Shown piece by piece: positions 24,845 through 38,100 of a DNA stretch of 64,000 nt. Position numbers and translations under genes: made by a program. The stretch is from Rallus limicola (Eukaryota; Chordata; Aves; Gruiformes; Rallidae): contig JAKCOZ010000003.1 of NCBI GenBank assembly GCA_022605955.1, positions 40,326,761-40,390,760 on the forward strand, read 5' to 3'. The notes beneath the pieces are model-generated. The model was given only the letters and a program-made list of their open reading frames with translations, was not told the origin of the DNA and made no database searches. Numbering within the stretch: position 1 is the stretch's first letter; every line of letters begins with the position of its first letter.

Positions 24845-27800
24845 ACAGAATTGACTAGAGAATTCTCATACTGCATCATATCTCATTGATTCAACTTTAA
24901 TGAGTGATTTCTAATCAAAATTACTGCTTTGAGAAACAGAAAAGTTAGAACAGTATCAGATCCCTGCAGATAGATTCTTCAGTTCACAGATTTGCTATTC
25001 CAGATATAAAGCCCTAAAAACACTAGTGCTTCACTGTAAAAAAACCTTGAAAGACCCTTACAAAGCACAATATATGATGAGATGATGATACTGCTGTTAC
25101 CAAGACTTTTTATGAATGTGTTTGTGAGTGCATAAACACATGCAAATGACATACACCAGTCTCTTCATTCTGAGAGTACTAAGACAAGATACACTTCTTT
25201 GGACAAAAGGAACAGGAACAGAACCTCAAGCACTAAAGCCTAATGGGAATTATGAGCAGGACATTTCTCTCCCAACAGTATTGTTACATTCATCTCAGAT
25301 ACACAATGTGAAAAAAGACTTGACCTTGGCAAAATTGCCCCAAGTCCCAGACATTTCCCTTTTCTCCTGACCTTTCATCCAGGTCTTAGATCTGCTGACG
25401 ATTCAAGGGAAGGCCAGGTAACGGCACACAGGAGGAAACAGCAGACATTTTCTTCTCTTTCTTTTCTAGTGGAAAAAAGCACATAATTTCACGCTGCCTC
25501 CTCTTCATGGGCAAATTCCCTTAAAGATGAGCAATGAGAACTTCCTCTGCCAACACGTCTCCACATCAGCAGTGCAGAGCAGGCCATCCAGGTGCACGAG
25601 CAGTTCCTGGAGTGCATAATGAAGAACAGCTAGCCTTATCCCATCCCCAAGGGCCAAGCTCGATTCCTTACAGTAGGGAGGAGATATTTTCCCCCAAGGG
25701 AACACTGTAATGCCACTCTAGCCATTTTCTTCTTCCTAGTTTGCTTTCACAGGTCTGCTTGTGGCCAAATATGAGTAGGTGCTATTCTGCTTCTTTGTTT
25801 ACTCACGTTGCATATACTGTTGTAGCATAAGAGGTGTTCTCTTGTGTGTTATTATGTGCATAGCTGCTGAACATTCATGTTCACTTTTTCCATGGACCTA
25901 CTCCCACCCCATCCCTTTTCCCTGGCATTGTGCAGGATACTCTGGTTAATAACAGAGCAATCTCTTGTTACTCTGCACAGCCACTGTATTAAGTGCACAC
26001 TTAAAGCCCTGCTCTTTGTGTGCTGTGGATGCAAATGCACTCCTGTTGCTGCCAAGTTTTATAGTGGGTTTGTTCCTGCAGCTAAATGCAGAAGACTAAA
26101 GAGAGATGACTTGCCCCTGAGATGCATGCAGCTGTGGTGTCACTCAGACAGCACAACTTGACTGCACTCTCTGGCTAGCAATCCTGCTTCCTCTGCCTTT
26201 GGGAACAATAACCTTCTCTAGTCCTTTCTGCTGATGGACCCTATTTTGTACCCTCATCTGCCATTAGCACCTGTGCCATTAATGCAGTGTGAATACATAG
26301 CTAACAGTCAACCCCCAGCTTGTCCAGACATCTGGCAGCTCAGGGGCATCTGGCATCTCTGCATTCTGGACCCAACAGTGTGAGCAGCTTTCACCACACT
26401 CCTTGGCACCCACATGCTCCCTCAAGAGCCTGGTGTGAACACCTCACTCCCACCTCGGCTCTCGATGTCTGAGGACATTTTCTTCAGACAGTATTTGCAA
26501 AAGATGAGTAGCTTATTTCAAGAATGGAGGAAGGGAAGGGAGTTATTACTATGAAAGCAATTTTGTTCTTGCAGGGAAAATACTTTGGATGTAAGAACTT
26601 CAAAGTCGGACACAAGTGATAAGAAACAGATCTCAATCGGATTAATTTCCTGTTTCCTATTCAAAACAGTCCCATGTCATAACCAGTGCAGTATTTATAC
26701 CCAAGATGCCCAGATAGATTTTATCCTAAACACTTACTGCTATAAGCAGAATATGAAGATGTAACACACAAAATGTTTTTTTTCTATAAAAGGTTTTAAG
26801 ACCTGCTCTCTTTCTGCTGTCTGGTAGCCAAGCCGAGTATAAATTCCCACAATTTACTACCATGATTGCTGAGACTTCTTTCCCTTTGGCTCCCCACTGC
26901 CATTTAATCTATAAAGCAGATCTTAAAAATGTTTTCCTTGGCTATAAACCTGACCTGGTTGACCCTCTTCATTACATTTAGCTCCAGGCTGCTGTTCTGA
27001 CCTCCCAGTAAAGTGAGAGCCAGCTCCCCTCCATGAACTCAGCCTCTGCTGCATCTCACCCTCCACACAGAGGGGCTGCTACCCTTGGAATTTTCTCTTC
27101 CTGAAACTGCCCTTGGAATATTTCTGACTGTCTCTGGGGCTTTTTGTCATTAAATTCTCTTTTTAGTTCACATTTCTCTTTCATATCTCAATCTATTCAT
27201 GTCTCTCTTAACAAAATACACATACATGCCCTTAAAATAAAGCTTTCTGGTGGTAGACTGAACAACTAGGTCAAGCTGTTGTTGTATCCAACTCCATTTC
27301 TCTCTTTGTTGCATTATGTTTTAAACTAATTTATAATCTCTTCTTTGTCTTTCAAGGCCTCCTACCACTGGCATTTTCTTTCACTGCTGTTAAAAATTAT
27401 AAATAATTGTAATTGTTACTATTTTATACAGCAGCTTTTGGCTTTGCAAAGTCTGGTCTAAACCACTTACTAATATTTTTGGAGACTCTGAAGAGGCAGT
27501 CAGATACCACTGAATAATGAAATTCAACAAACTACCATTTCTGAGACTTTACACACAGTTTCTTGGTACTTTCTTTGTTCATTTAATAACTATAGAACTA
27601 CCCTCAACAGCTGACCTACAAATTGAAACTAGGATAAAAATCTTCCTTTGAAGTACCCAATTTAATTAGTTTTGCAACTATGCCATGCATAAAGAATAAC
27701 AGACACACTTGCTTTTGGTTAATTTATTGATATTGACATTCAAAGTACATTACAGTTAACCCCTTTGGCATTCTGCCTCCAAGACAAATATCCTGGGGCA

Positions 27801-28055
27801 AAGGAAAAAAACAAAAAAGCCAGCTGCCCTTCCCTAAAATAGTTTCTTCCTTGAAGTGCTGTTGCTGTGGGGAAAGAGTAATGAAAAAATCTTCAGGGAA
27901 ATGACTGCACCTAGTCCTCAACCCATATGCTGGCTTCAACATGGAAACATAGTAATCTGCATAGTTATACAGCATTTGCAACTTAAAAACAATAGTTGCT
28001 AACACCTAATGCAACAGCAGTGACAAATACCAGCTTCCTGAATTGCATGTGGCTT
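24845..28055. other. Intergenic sequence without recognised features
   Basis: No CR1 or LTR ends, no supported exons. A minus-strand AATAAA at 27724-27729 was considered and not accepted as a gene end. Confidence 0.4.
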
Positions 28056-28093
28056 GCAGGTTCTGCTTGTGTCCAGCTACAAGCAGAACCTGC
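28056..28093. repeat. Perfect 15-bp inverted repeat, 8-nt loop
   Basis: GCAGGTTCTGCTTGT (28056-28070) and its exact reverse complement (28079-28093) flank the loop GTCCAGCT. It would form a stable stem if transcribed. No wider pre-miRNA-like pairing is apparent by eye. Confidence 0.9.
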
Positions 28094-31000
28094 TGCTGGT
28101 AGATAGTGCAATGAGAAGAGGGCTGCATGGTGCAGAGGCTGTTGGATCACACCAAGTTCCTCGGCTAAAGGATAGCAGAAACAATAAAGAGTTTCTGTGG
28201 TCAGTGTCATCCCGTGGCCCTTATTTCCTAACTGATCCTCAGGTTGCTGCACTCAGCTGGCTTAAATGACAAAAATCCAAGCAAGGCCCCAGGCCACTAA
28301 AGGGAATCACAAAACCACTATGGATTCCCAGGAGTCTGGAGGGAGCCAGTGAGAAGCATTTTGATCTTTTCTAAAATCCTTTGCAATTTTGTCTTACCCA
28401 GCTCTTCATGTTAGGGCGGTATCTGCCTCCCACAAACCCACTGACATCTCCAATGCCTTCCCCAGTCCCTCTCTCACACTGCTTGTGCTCAGACAAAACT
28501 TAGATGCTGCTCACTGCAAGCTCTCACTGCTTAACAGGGCTAGCTAGGGACCAGCCTGTAGTCCCCTGGCTTCTACGACGTTCCAGTGACCAAGATGCTG
28601 TTGAGAGGATCCAGTCCTGCCTTCTACATGATGGGAGAAGCTATCAAAGCAGCAGCAACGTTTGGGATATAAAAACTGTGACTAGCATGGAGGCTGAGTG
28701 TGGCTGTGTGAAGAGTTTAGGGCACTGAAAAGCACAGCACTGCCAATTCTTGTGCAGTGCACCCCTAAATACAGCTGCAGACACAGCTAGCCCTCCCTGC
28801 TCCCAAGGCACACAGGTCTCCAAGCGGTGCCTCAGGGACTGCCCCACTCACAGCACTTACCCTCACCTGGTTTCACCCTTGAGACAGATCAGCCTCCTTA
28901 AGGCCTGCTGGAAATTGACCAGAATCCTGTGTGCCATTTGAAGCAATTCTAAAGTATGGAATCAGGTTTTTAATTAGAATGCCAAGGGTCAATCCTCCAT
29001 TCACATCTCTAATTTTCCTGTCTCTCCTAAAAGGACATGTTGTTACATATAATAAATGAGCCTAGAGCACAGACAAAAGGCATAAAACACCTGTGCATTG
29101 GTGTTTGTGTCTGCTCATCTAAGGTTATCTCAGGCTGTTTGGGTGCACAGATGGACAGACAACTAGAACACTTCACTACATCAAATGTACTGTTGAAAAA
29201 ATCAAACACATTGTTCAAATTACTCATTAAGTTGGGTAAAATCTCTTAAAACATTAATATACCATATGCAAAGGCATAAAGATGAGGATTACAAACCACA
29301 GAAGTTAAAACACTCGACACAGAGTCTTATGGCATCATGAGGCAGCATGTTCAGGGCTGCACAGCTGTGCAAGCATTCAGCTGTGTGAACCTTCTTGTGA
29401 ATTTCCTTGACAACTTTGTCGCTGAACGCCAAAATGCCATGTGCAGGTCAGAAGATCTGAGGAAGGCTTTGCTGGTGCTCCCTGCAGCTGGTTCTGTGAC
29501 TGTATCTTTTTAGACTGTTACCAACAGTCTACACACAGAGGCACACACCAATACATATTTATAAATATATGCATATAAAAATATATATTATACTTACAGA
29601 TATACATACACGTAGCTGTCCTAGATACCCTTCTTAGGTAAGTCACACCGTCAGTAGAGATATAACACACAAGATATGAGCCACAAAGCTCATTTCCAAA
29701 CACCATGGTGAAGATCTATGCAGCTATTCTCCAGGGTAAAAACTTAAACTGGCTGCAGAAATTGAGTGGTTACACATTCTTTCTATTAATTTCTGCACTG
29801 CTTTCAGGCTGCTGCTTACCCAGAGGCACCCCGTGCAAACAAGAGCTCGGCGTGCTTTAAAGCCTGCGCCACATCCTGCTTGCTTCACGCACAGAGGTGA
29901 ATTCAGTGAGATCGCCTCTGTGCACCAGGCAGGAAAGATTTGTTCCCAACTTCCTCACTCCCTTGCCAAACTGTCATTACAAAACACGCTGCCAGTTCTG
30001 CAAGCATTTAGGCACTACATTTAATTAGGCTGTTTATATAAACAGGAGTATGTGTTTGCTCAAATGCTGACCAGCTCAAATCCTCTGACCTAGCTGGAAT
30101 TTTCATAAAAAGTGATGCTTTAAGGAGGACACTTTTTGCTGAAAGTCCTCTCCCATTTCTGCAGCAGTAATGGTGGGGGTGAGGGCTACACACCCAGGGG
30201 TTTATAAACCTGTACTTCCATGCAGAGCCTTTCTACTTCCTTGTTGTGAGATTGATGGCTAAAGATAAGGCAGCCAGTGCTGGCCCTGCTGGTTTTAATA
30301 GACTCAGGATACCCACAGTGATTTACATGTTGCAGGTAGAACTACCTGGCACAGAACAGGTTGCTGTTAACTCTTCTTGTGGTTCAGCAGGGGCAGGAAA
30401 AACTATCAACCTCTCAAATAGAATCACCTGAGATATTTGGCACATGGTTAGCACCAGTCCCTGTATTTTGACAATATGCTCCTGTTTTCACAAAGCATGT
30501 TCAGAGGAAATTTACTGAGGAAACCACATGCATAATTAAATACCAATGAATAAAAAAATCTGGCATGTTCTTAACATTAAAGGGAAATTCCTTCAGGGAC
30601 TATTTCCAGCTAGGTAAGAATTCTTTCTTTGCTTCTCAGTAGCATGTTGTTATACAGGAGTTCTTTCCCCTGCTCATCCAGTATAACGTTGGCCAAACCA
30701 CTACTATATATAAGTAGCTTTTGAAACCCCATCCAAAGGCACTACAATCTGAAAGCCATGTTCTTTGTGGTGTTACACAGCTAAGTGAAAAGTGCAAGTT
30801 TGTTCCAGCTCCTAAAAAGCACTTGTTTTTCATGGACAGAGTTTGTGCTGAGTCCCCCCCCAAAATCCTCCAAGAAACAGACCTGGGGAGGAAATCTGGA
30901 GCAGATGAATGGACTGATAAAAGACCCACACAGAAGCACTACTGCTGGCTCACCTGCAAGTGGACAGCAACAGACCAAAGACTTTTATATGAAACATACA

Positions 31001-34000
31001 CTTAGAAAGGGAAGTATTGCAATGACCTTTTCATTTTTACTTTTACAAATTGACTAGGAAAAGTGCTGAGCATCACACAGACCACTGCCTGTTTGTTTTC
31101 ACCGCCACAGTTACAGTGGCACAGGGAACAGAGTGACATGATTCCCAAGCTCAGCTACAGAGGTGTCTGGCAGTAGGAAAGGGCGGTTCGGTGGCTACTG
31201 AACAAACCTTCGCACAGAGCCACTGATGCCAGAGAACAGCGCTGCTACTACAGCAGCAGGAGAAACAGTGCAGCTGTTCTGGCTGTTGTGGCTTAAGGCA
31301 GAGAATGCAGACCCCTAGCATCACTGGCTTTTTGTTCATTCCTGACTAATCTTGGTCTCAGGATCATCATCTTTTTGGGTGTTTGAGATGGAAAGCTGAA
31401 ACAGATACTGCGAGAAGGAGGAAAGCATAATTTGAGAATTAGATGCTTTACTCCTCCATCTGATGCAAACCAGCTTATTGAAGAGCTAGCTATATGGAAA
31501 TAATTGCTTGTAAAAAGAGCAAATTATTTAAACATACTGCTATTTATCAAAGCATAAAGGTGTGCCCTTCCTCTCTTTTCCTCTCAGACTTACTCTTGCT
31601 GTCAGGGAAAAAAAGCCACATGACCAAAGTGATATAAAAGCTTCGCTAGTGAAATCTTTCAACAGAATTGGACAGATATGGACATCTATAGCACAGGTCT
31701 AGCCCATACAAGCAACACATACTTTACCCACAAAAATGATAGGATTTCTACTAGAGTTATCAAGACATAAAACCTTTGTAGCTGTAAAATACCATTCTTA
31801 ATACTGAACTCGTGTTGCAATTTGTGCTTTGTGTTAAGTAATTAATTTCCAATAAAGCTAAAGAACAAGATTTGACAATTCCCACGCCCCACCAACCTCC
31901 AGCTTGGGATTAAATTGTTGCAAGTAGTTTGGAAAGAGCTCTATAGGGCAGGGAAGTACTAGCTCTTCCTGTTAGTTGGTCAGCCTTTATTTTTAGTCTT
32001 CAATTGTCAATAATTTTTTCCCTTTTATAACGGAAGTGTAAAGAACTGCCAGTACTTGAAGCTAAATTACTTTATTTACAGGTTCAGTATGATGAGGACT
32101 GATGATGCTACACAGCATTCAGACTAGTTCAGCTCCTTCAGCTGGAATGACTTCTAACAAAAAGAATTGTGGTATTGTGAGCCTATTAAATTAAGGCTTC
32201 TGTTGTAAAGAATAAACCTTTTCCCCTTCCAAGTCATTACGTAAAAGCCTCTGTAAAGTTTTAAACAGTTACAGCTAACACTTCACAGAGGGGATGCAAC
32301 AAAACTTCCTGGTTTTAACATTTTATATTCTTGACATTAAGCAAGTAAAATCTACGTGCACACAATGCCCACAGTGTCAGGAACAGACTGATACACAGAG
32401 TGCAACGAAAATGAAGCAGAAGCTGGAGAGGTGACTTGGGACTGCAATGTGAGCCAGCAGGAAAGCAGGGAATAAAGGGAAGAGGAATAGCCACTACCAC
32501 CAATGAACAGAGAGAAACTTTTATTGCTCATTTAGCAGGTTTGTGAGAATCTTTCAAGGTTGAAAAGTTAAATTCGCATAAAGAAAACACTGGCTGGGCC
32601 CAGAGAATTGCCAGCTCCAACATACTGTTACTCAGTTCCATATTCAGAATTATTCCAATTTGAACTAGTTGGGATATCCCTGGTACTGTTATTCAGATCA
32701 CATTGAACCAAGGACCAGGAATAGGCCTGTCAGTCTCTTTGCATTAGTAAGGCTCCATCAGTAGTCTTTTGCCCATCAACCTGACTCCCCTTAGCACTGT
32801 GAAATTCTGTTTGGCCCGGAACGCACAAGGGCAGCTGGAACACAGGATGCCAACACACTGACCACACCCATACTACAGGAGAGTGTAAGGAGCCCTGTTC
32901 TGAACGCTGTTAAATTATAACAATTTTTTTTTTTTTAATCATGCCCTTTATTTTCAGCAGTTGCTTATGTTATTCAGGCGACTCATTCTGTATTTTTATC
33001 ATGAGTATTTAAGATGTAAGTAAGATGAAGCACACAAATGCCAGTTAAATCCCAAGCCTGATCCTGCAAGTTGACTTTTCCAGAGTATCTTCCTATTAAT
33101 GTGTTAGTTCTTGTTAAAAATAAAAAAAACCCTAAAGCACATGACAGCAGAACAATACCAAAGGAGTAGTTAAGTGAAAATAGCTTCCCCACTTGGGGTT
33201 TCCTCAAACATCACACAAAAGACTGCCATCTACTGTTGACATCACTAAGTCTTCTAGTACATATTTTGCCTGGTAACAGGTAATAAATACTATTTTACAT
33301 CGCTACTGAAAAAATGAACCTACCAGGCCTCAGTTGTATGAAATCATTCTGAAACCTGGAATCACTAGTACCCTACTTCCTAAAGCAATGCATCTATGAG
33401 CTTAATTCCTCCCCCCCCCCCCCAATTCCAGAGTGCCAGAGGATGTATGTATATATTAATGGTTGAATAATTTCTCATTCTCACCAGATCCATTTAATTA
33501 TTTCTGCCTAAAAATTAAGTCACCTCACTTGAGTTAATATTCTTTTTTGTTTTCTCTTTAGAGCTGCAACTGCCTTCTATTTTCTCTCCCTTTCATACCC
33601 CTCCTTTTTTTACTCCTTAAAGGAAAAAATGTCAACACAGGCAGGCTGCAGAGGGATGGGAAACCAGACATAGGATATGCCTTGTCCTCAGGGCAGTGAA
33701 CACCAGAAGAGGTCCAGAACTGCACAGACCGAGGGGATGCTTTGTAGCAGAACCACTACAGCAACAAATACCAAGAACTGCACTCATCTAATTTCAACCT
33801 CCTGTCATTTGACTGCAGCACAGTATCAGTGCAACTGAAAGAGGGTTGCTGACAATGTCTTCCTGCTGGCTAGCCTGCCCGTGGCAGTCAGAGGCAACAG
33901 TTTTAAAGAAAGGAGTATTTATCGCACTGACGTGCTGTGTGAGAGAAACAGACCGGACGCCAGCACTATCTTGTTTTGTTGGAGCTGTGTCAGAACCCAC

Positions 34001-34529
34001 AGAGATATGCAACACTGACAGCTTGGAGGCTTATTAAAAATGAACTGGATCACTGACACCCAAAATAGAGCTAAGAGGCATTACTGGGCTACCTAACTCC
34101 TGTGCAAAGTGTACTATGGCGCCTGCTACCGACTCCACACAGGCAAGTGTATCACTACAATAGTATCTGGTTCTTATTAAAATGGAATTAAAGAGATCAC
34201 TGTGATAAATTCTACCAAAAGCAAGTAAGTTTCCTTCACAAAAATAAAGTGTAAGGGCACAGTAAATAAACTCACCATAAATCCACTTGAGGCAAGTTGG
34301 ATCACTTGTGACTAAACAGCAAGCCTCTTTTCTTTGGAAAATGCGTCAGTAAGTCACTCTACAATCACAAGATAAAATTAAAAACTTTAAATTCATAAAC
34401 CATATGATCCAAACCAATATCTTTAATTAGGTTGTGGCTGGATTCTCTCATTCTGCTGTCATCTAAAACCACAGACCACGCCATTCCTGCTTGTTCAGAA
34501 GCGTGAAGAAGAAAACCAATACACACACC
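28094..34529. other. Intergenic sequence downstream of LYRM7
   Basis: No supported gene or recognised element. Minor features: a 9-bp inverted repeat TAGACTGTT/AACAGTCTA around 29512-29532, an AT-rich (TATA)n-like patch near 29560-29600, T15 near 32924 and a C16 run near 33408-33423. Confidence 0.4.
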
Positions 34530-35108
34530 TACTTGTAAAAACTGAATTATTTATTCACATAAACCTTAAGAAGTCTCTCAGATATCACAGTATATTAGTG
34601 CACAATAAATGACAACTTCAGAAATCACGCTTTTGGTGCAAAGCATAAATTTAATGGTAAGCAACACAAGGTGTTTTTTCATTACTTCAGTGCAGCATAT
34701 GATTGACAATAAACTTATAAATAAATATAATCAGGATTAAGAACTGTATTTGATTTGTATTTAGATTTGAATAGAACTCCAGATTGCTTCAAAATAATCT
34801 GTTTTACAACTGTCATTACTAAAAACATTCCTGGCTTGAAGTAACACAGTTCAGCGGTATATTTTTAAGAGAACTGTGTGACTTGAGTTTCTGAGGAATT
34901 ATCAGTATCTTCCACAGTAGAAGTGCATGATGGTATCACAGCACCCACCCAATAAATTTGGTGAATTGTTTTCAGTCTATTTGACTGGTAACAACATTTA
35001 ACTGGTTTTAAATATTTTTAATCTTAAAATAGGTGTCTACTATTGGTTTTCAGCAATCTCATTAAATTATATTAACCATTTAGGAAAGGGGCATATTTTC
35101 CTCTGGAT
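34530..35108 (-). other. LYRM7: LYRM7 3' UTR
   Basis: The stop codon is at 35109-35111. The first AATAAA on the minus strand downstream is at 34550-34555 (TTTATT on the plus strand), giving a 3' UTR of about 575 nt. The sequence is AT-rich and contains no recognisable repeat, as expected of a retained 3' UTR. The exact cleavage site is inferred. Confidence 0.6.
34550..34555 (-). terminator. LYRM7: LYRM7 polyadenylation signal
   Basis: AATAAA on the minus strand, the first canonical hexamer after the stop codon. Confidence 0.6.
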
Positions 35109-35179
35109 TCATGGGGTTTTTGTTGGTTTATCAAAGTAAGGAGTGTTGTCTTGTAGCAGATCTTTCCTGGGTACAAGCA
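35109..35179 (-). CDS. LYRM7: LYRM7 coding exon 5 with stop
   Basis: After a TTACAG acceptor, 71 nt complete codon 82 and encode LVPRKDLL followed by a variable C-terminus ending K-T-P and TGA. The LVPRKDLL block is identical to the human protein as I recall it; the tail has diverged. Confidence 0.95.
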
Positions 35180-38100
35180 CTGTAATAGAAAAAAAAACCC
35201 TGTAAGAATATAATCTTATGGAAAATAGCATTAAAAATTCTAAAGTTGATAAGCAAAAAATCAGGTTTTAAAAACAAGGATCTGAACATGTGGTAAGCAT
35301 GTATTTACCCAAGACAAAAGTATATTAACATTTTTACTTTCTGTTGTTGAAAATATTGCCTTTCATTTTTTTCCTTTTAAAAGCACATAAAGTATTTAAA
35401 TAGCATTAAGGACCCATAAAAAGTGGTAGCATTGCAGTAACATCTAGCAAGAGAGACAATGCGACTAATGGTGCTCCCCAAGAGTCGGTGTTGGGTCCGG
35501 TCTTGTTTAAAATCTTCATCATCGGCGCCCTGGATGAGGGAATAGCATCCACCCTCAGCAAGTACCCGATGACACAAAGCTGGGAGGAGTGGCTGACACA
35601 CAGGAACACTGCGCTGCCATCCAGAGAGACCTGGACAGGCTGGAGAGCTGGGCAGGGAGAAACCAGATGAGGTTTCATAAAAGCAAGTGCAGAGTCTTGC
35701 ACCAGGGAAGGAATAACTGCTTGTGTCAGTACAGGCTGGGGGATGGCCTGCTGAAGAGGAGCTCTGCAGAGAAGGAGCTGGGGGTCCTGGTGGGTGACAG
35801 GTTGTCCATGAGCCAGCAGTGTGCCCTGGGGGCCAAGAGAGCCAATGGGATCCTGGGGTGCATCAGGAGGAGTGTGGCCAGCAGGTCACAGGAGGTGATC
35901 CTCCCCCTCTACTCTGCCCTGGTCAGGCCCCACCTGGAGTACTGTGTCCAGTTCTGGGCTCCTTGGTACAGAACAGACAGGGATCTCCTGGAGAGAGTCC
36001 AGAGGAGGGCTACAGGGATGGTTAAGGGCCTGGAGCATCTCCCCTATAAGAAAAGGCTGAATGACCTGGGGCTGTTCAGTCTTGAGAAAAGAAGACTCAG
36101 AGGGGACCTAATTAAAGTTTATAAATATCTGAAGTGTGGGACACAGGGGGAAATGTCCAGCCCCTTTTCAGTGGTCTGTGGAGACAGGACAAGGAGCAAT
36201 GGCTTCATGTTGGAGCACAGGAAGTTCTACACCAACATGCAGAAGAACTTTTTCCCAGTGAGGGTGACAGAGCCCTGGGACAGGCTGCCCTGGGGGACTG
36301 TGGAGTCTCCTTCTCTGGAGATATTCAGGACCTGTCTGGACACCTCTCTGTATGACGTGTCCTAGGGAGCTGCTTTGGCAGGGGGGTTGGACACGATGGT
36401 CTCTCAAGGTCCCTTCCAACCCCCACAATTCTGTGATTCTGTGTAATGGCAATTTTATCATGAGTCAAAATATGTGTACTTAATTGTTCCAAAAATTAAC
36501 AGAAGTTTTGGCTTAGCCCTCTCCCTCAACGTCCTGGAATCTCATCTCTAATCTTGTCCCACCTGTTTTAAAGGCCACAGGAAAAAAAGAGCATCAAATA
36601 AAAACTACTGCCACTATAACATCACAGAAGTGCCATGTTCAGGTTTGTCTACTTGTACACCATTTTAACCTCATCCTGACCCCAATTTCTTGCCGCCTAG
36701 CTCCACAGACATCATCTTGCCCTTTCTGCATGAAGGGAAAGGAGCCGTATCATGTTAGATTTGGTCCTGCAGCAAGAAATCAAGCATGAAATCCTGAAAT
36801 CACGATGTTGTACAACACAAGACAGATGTGGAGCTGTTGGAGAGGGTTCAGAGGAGGGCCATGAAGATGATTAGAGGGCTGGAGCAGCTCCCCTACGAGG
36901 AGAGGCTGAGGGAGCTGGGATTGTTCAGCCTGGAGAAGAGAAGGCTGTGGGGGGATCTCATTGCAGCCTTCCAGTACCTGAAGGGAGAATACAAACAGGA
37001 GGGGAATCAACTCTTTAAAAGGGTAGACAATGGCAGGACGAGGGGGAATGGACTAAAGCTAAAGGAAGGAAAGTTTAGATTAGATATTAGGGGGAAGTTT
37101 TTCACAGAGAGAGTGGTGAGGTGCTGGAATGGGCTGCCCAGAGAGGTGGTGGATGCCCCGTCCCTGGAGGTGTTCAAGGCCAGGTTGGATGGGGCCCTGG
37201 GCAGCCTTGTGTAGATCCAGGCCTGGAGGTTGGTGTCCCTGCCTGTGTCAGGGGGGTTGGAACTCTATGATCCTTGGGGTCCCTTCCAACCCATGCCATT
37301 CTGTGATTCTGTGACTATGTCAGACAGCAGCAAAAGGTACAGAAAACACGTAAAACTGTGTGCTTGTGTGTAGGCCTGTGTAACTAGTAACATTCTGTCC
37401 AAAGTGCACTTGGAGGTATGTTCCCTTTGCATCTGTGCACTAATACTGATGCATTGTAAAAGTTTTTAAGAGCTTTAAATAAAATTTCGATTGCATTTCT
37501 CTTAGATAAAATATTTGCAAGTGAATCTACAACAAATGTGCTGATTGCTGATTGGATATTAGGAAAAACCTTCACAGAGAGGGTTGTTGGGCATTAGAAC
37601 AGGCTGCCCAGGGAGGTGGTGGCGTCTCCATCCCCAGAGGTAATTTAAAAGAGTTAGCTGTGGTGCTGAGGGACATGTTTTAGTGGTGGTTGGCAGGTTA
37701 GGGTGATGGTTGGATTTGATAATGTAAAAGGTCCCTTCCAGCCAAGGCAATTCTATGATTCTATTCTGATTTTATTCTATGATCTACACACTTAGAATAG
37801 TTATGTGAAACAAATGCCAATGAAAACCAGAATTGGATATTGAAAAAAAAGCATCCAATAAAGACAGAAAGTATATTTTTAACCTTTCTTTTAAAATCAA
37901 AGTTTTCAAAACATACCCTGCTAACAAAACAAATCAAAGTCATCAGAACAACCTGCATGTGTCATATATTATTAAATGTAAGCTCTATTTGTATCAGCTT
38001 AACCTGAAATCAAAGTGAAATTAATAGAACCAAGACATTTATATACTACTCACTTAACTGAGACTGAAAGACTCCTTAAAAATTAGAAAAATTTGTCAAA

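Noticed and set aside
27724..28260. Possible 3' end of a minus-strand gene (AATAAA at 27724-27729)
   Set aside because: No coding exon or splice sites upstream, and the hexamer is common by chance in AT-rich sequence.
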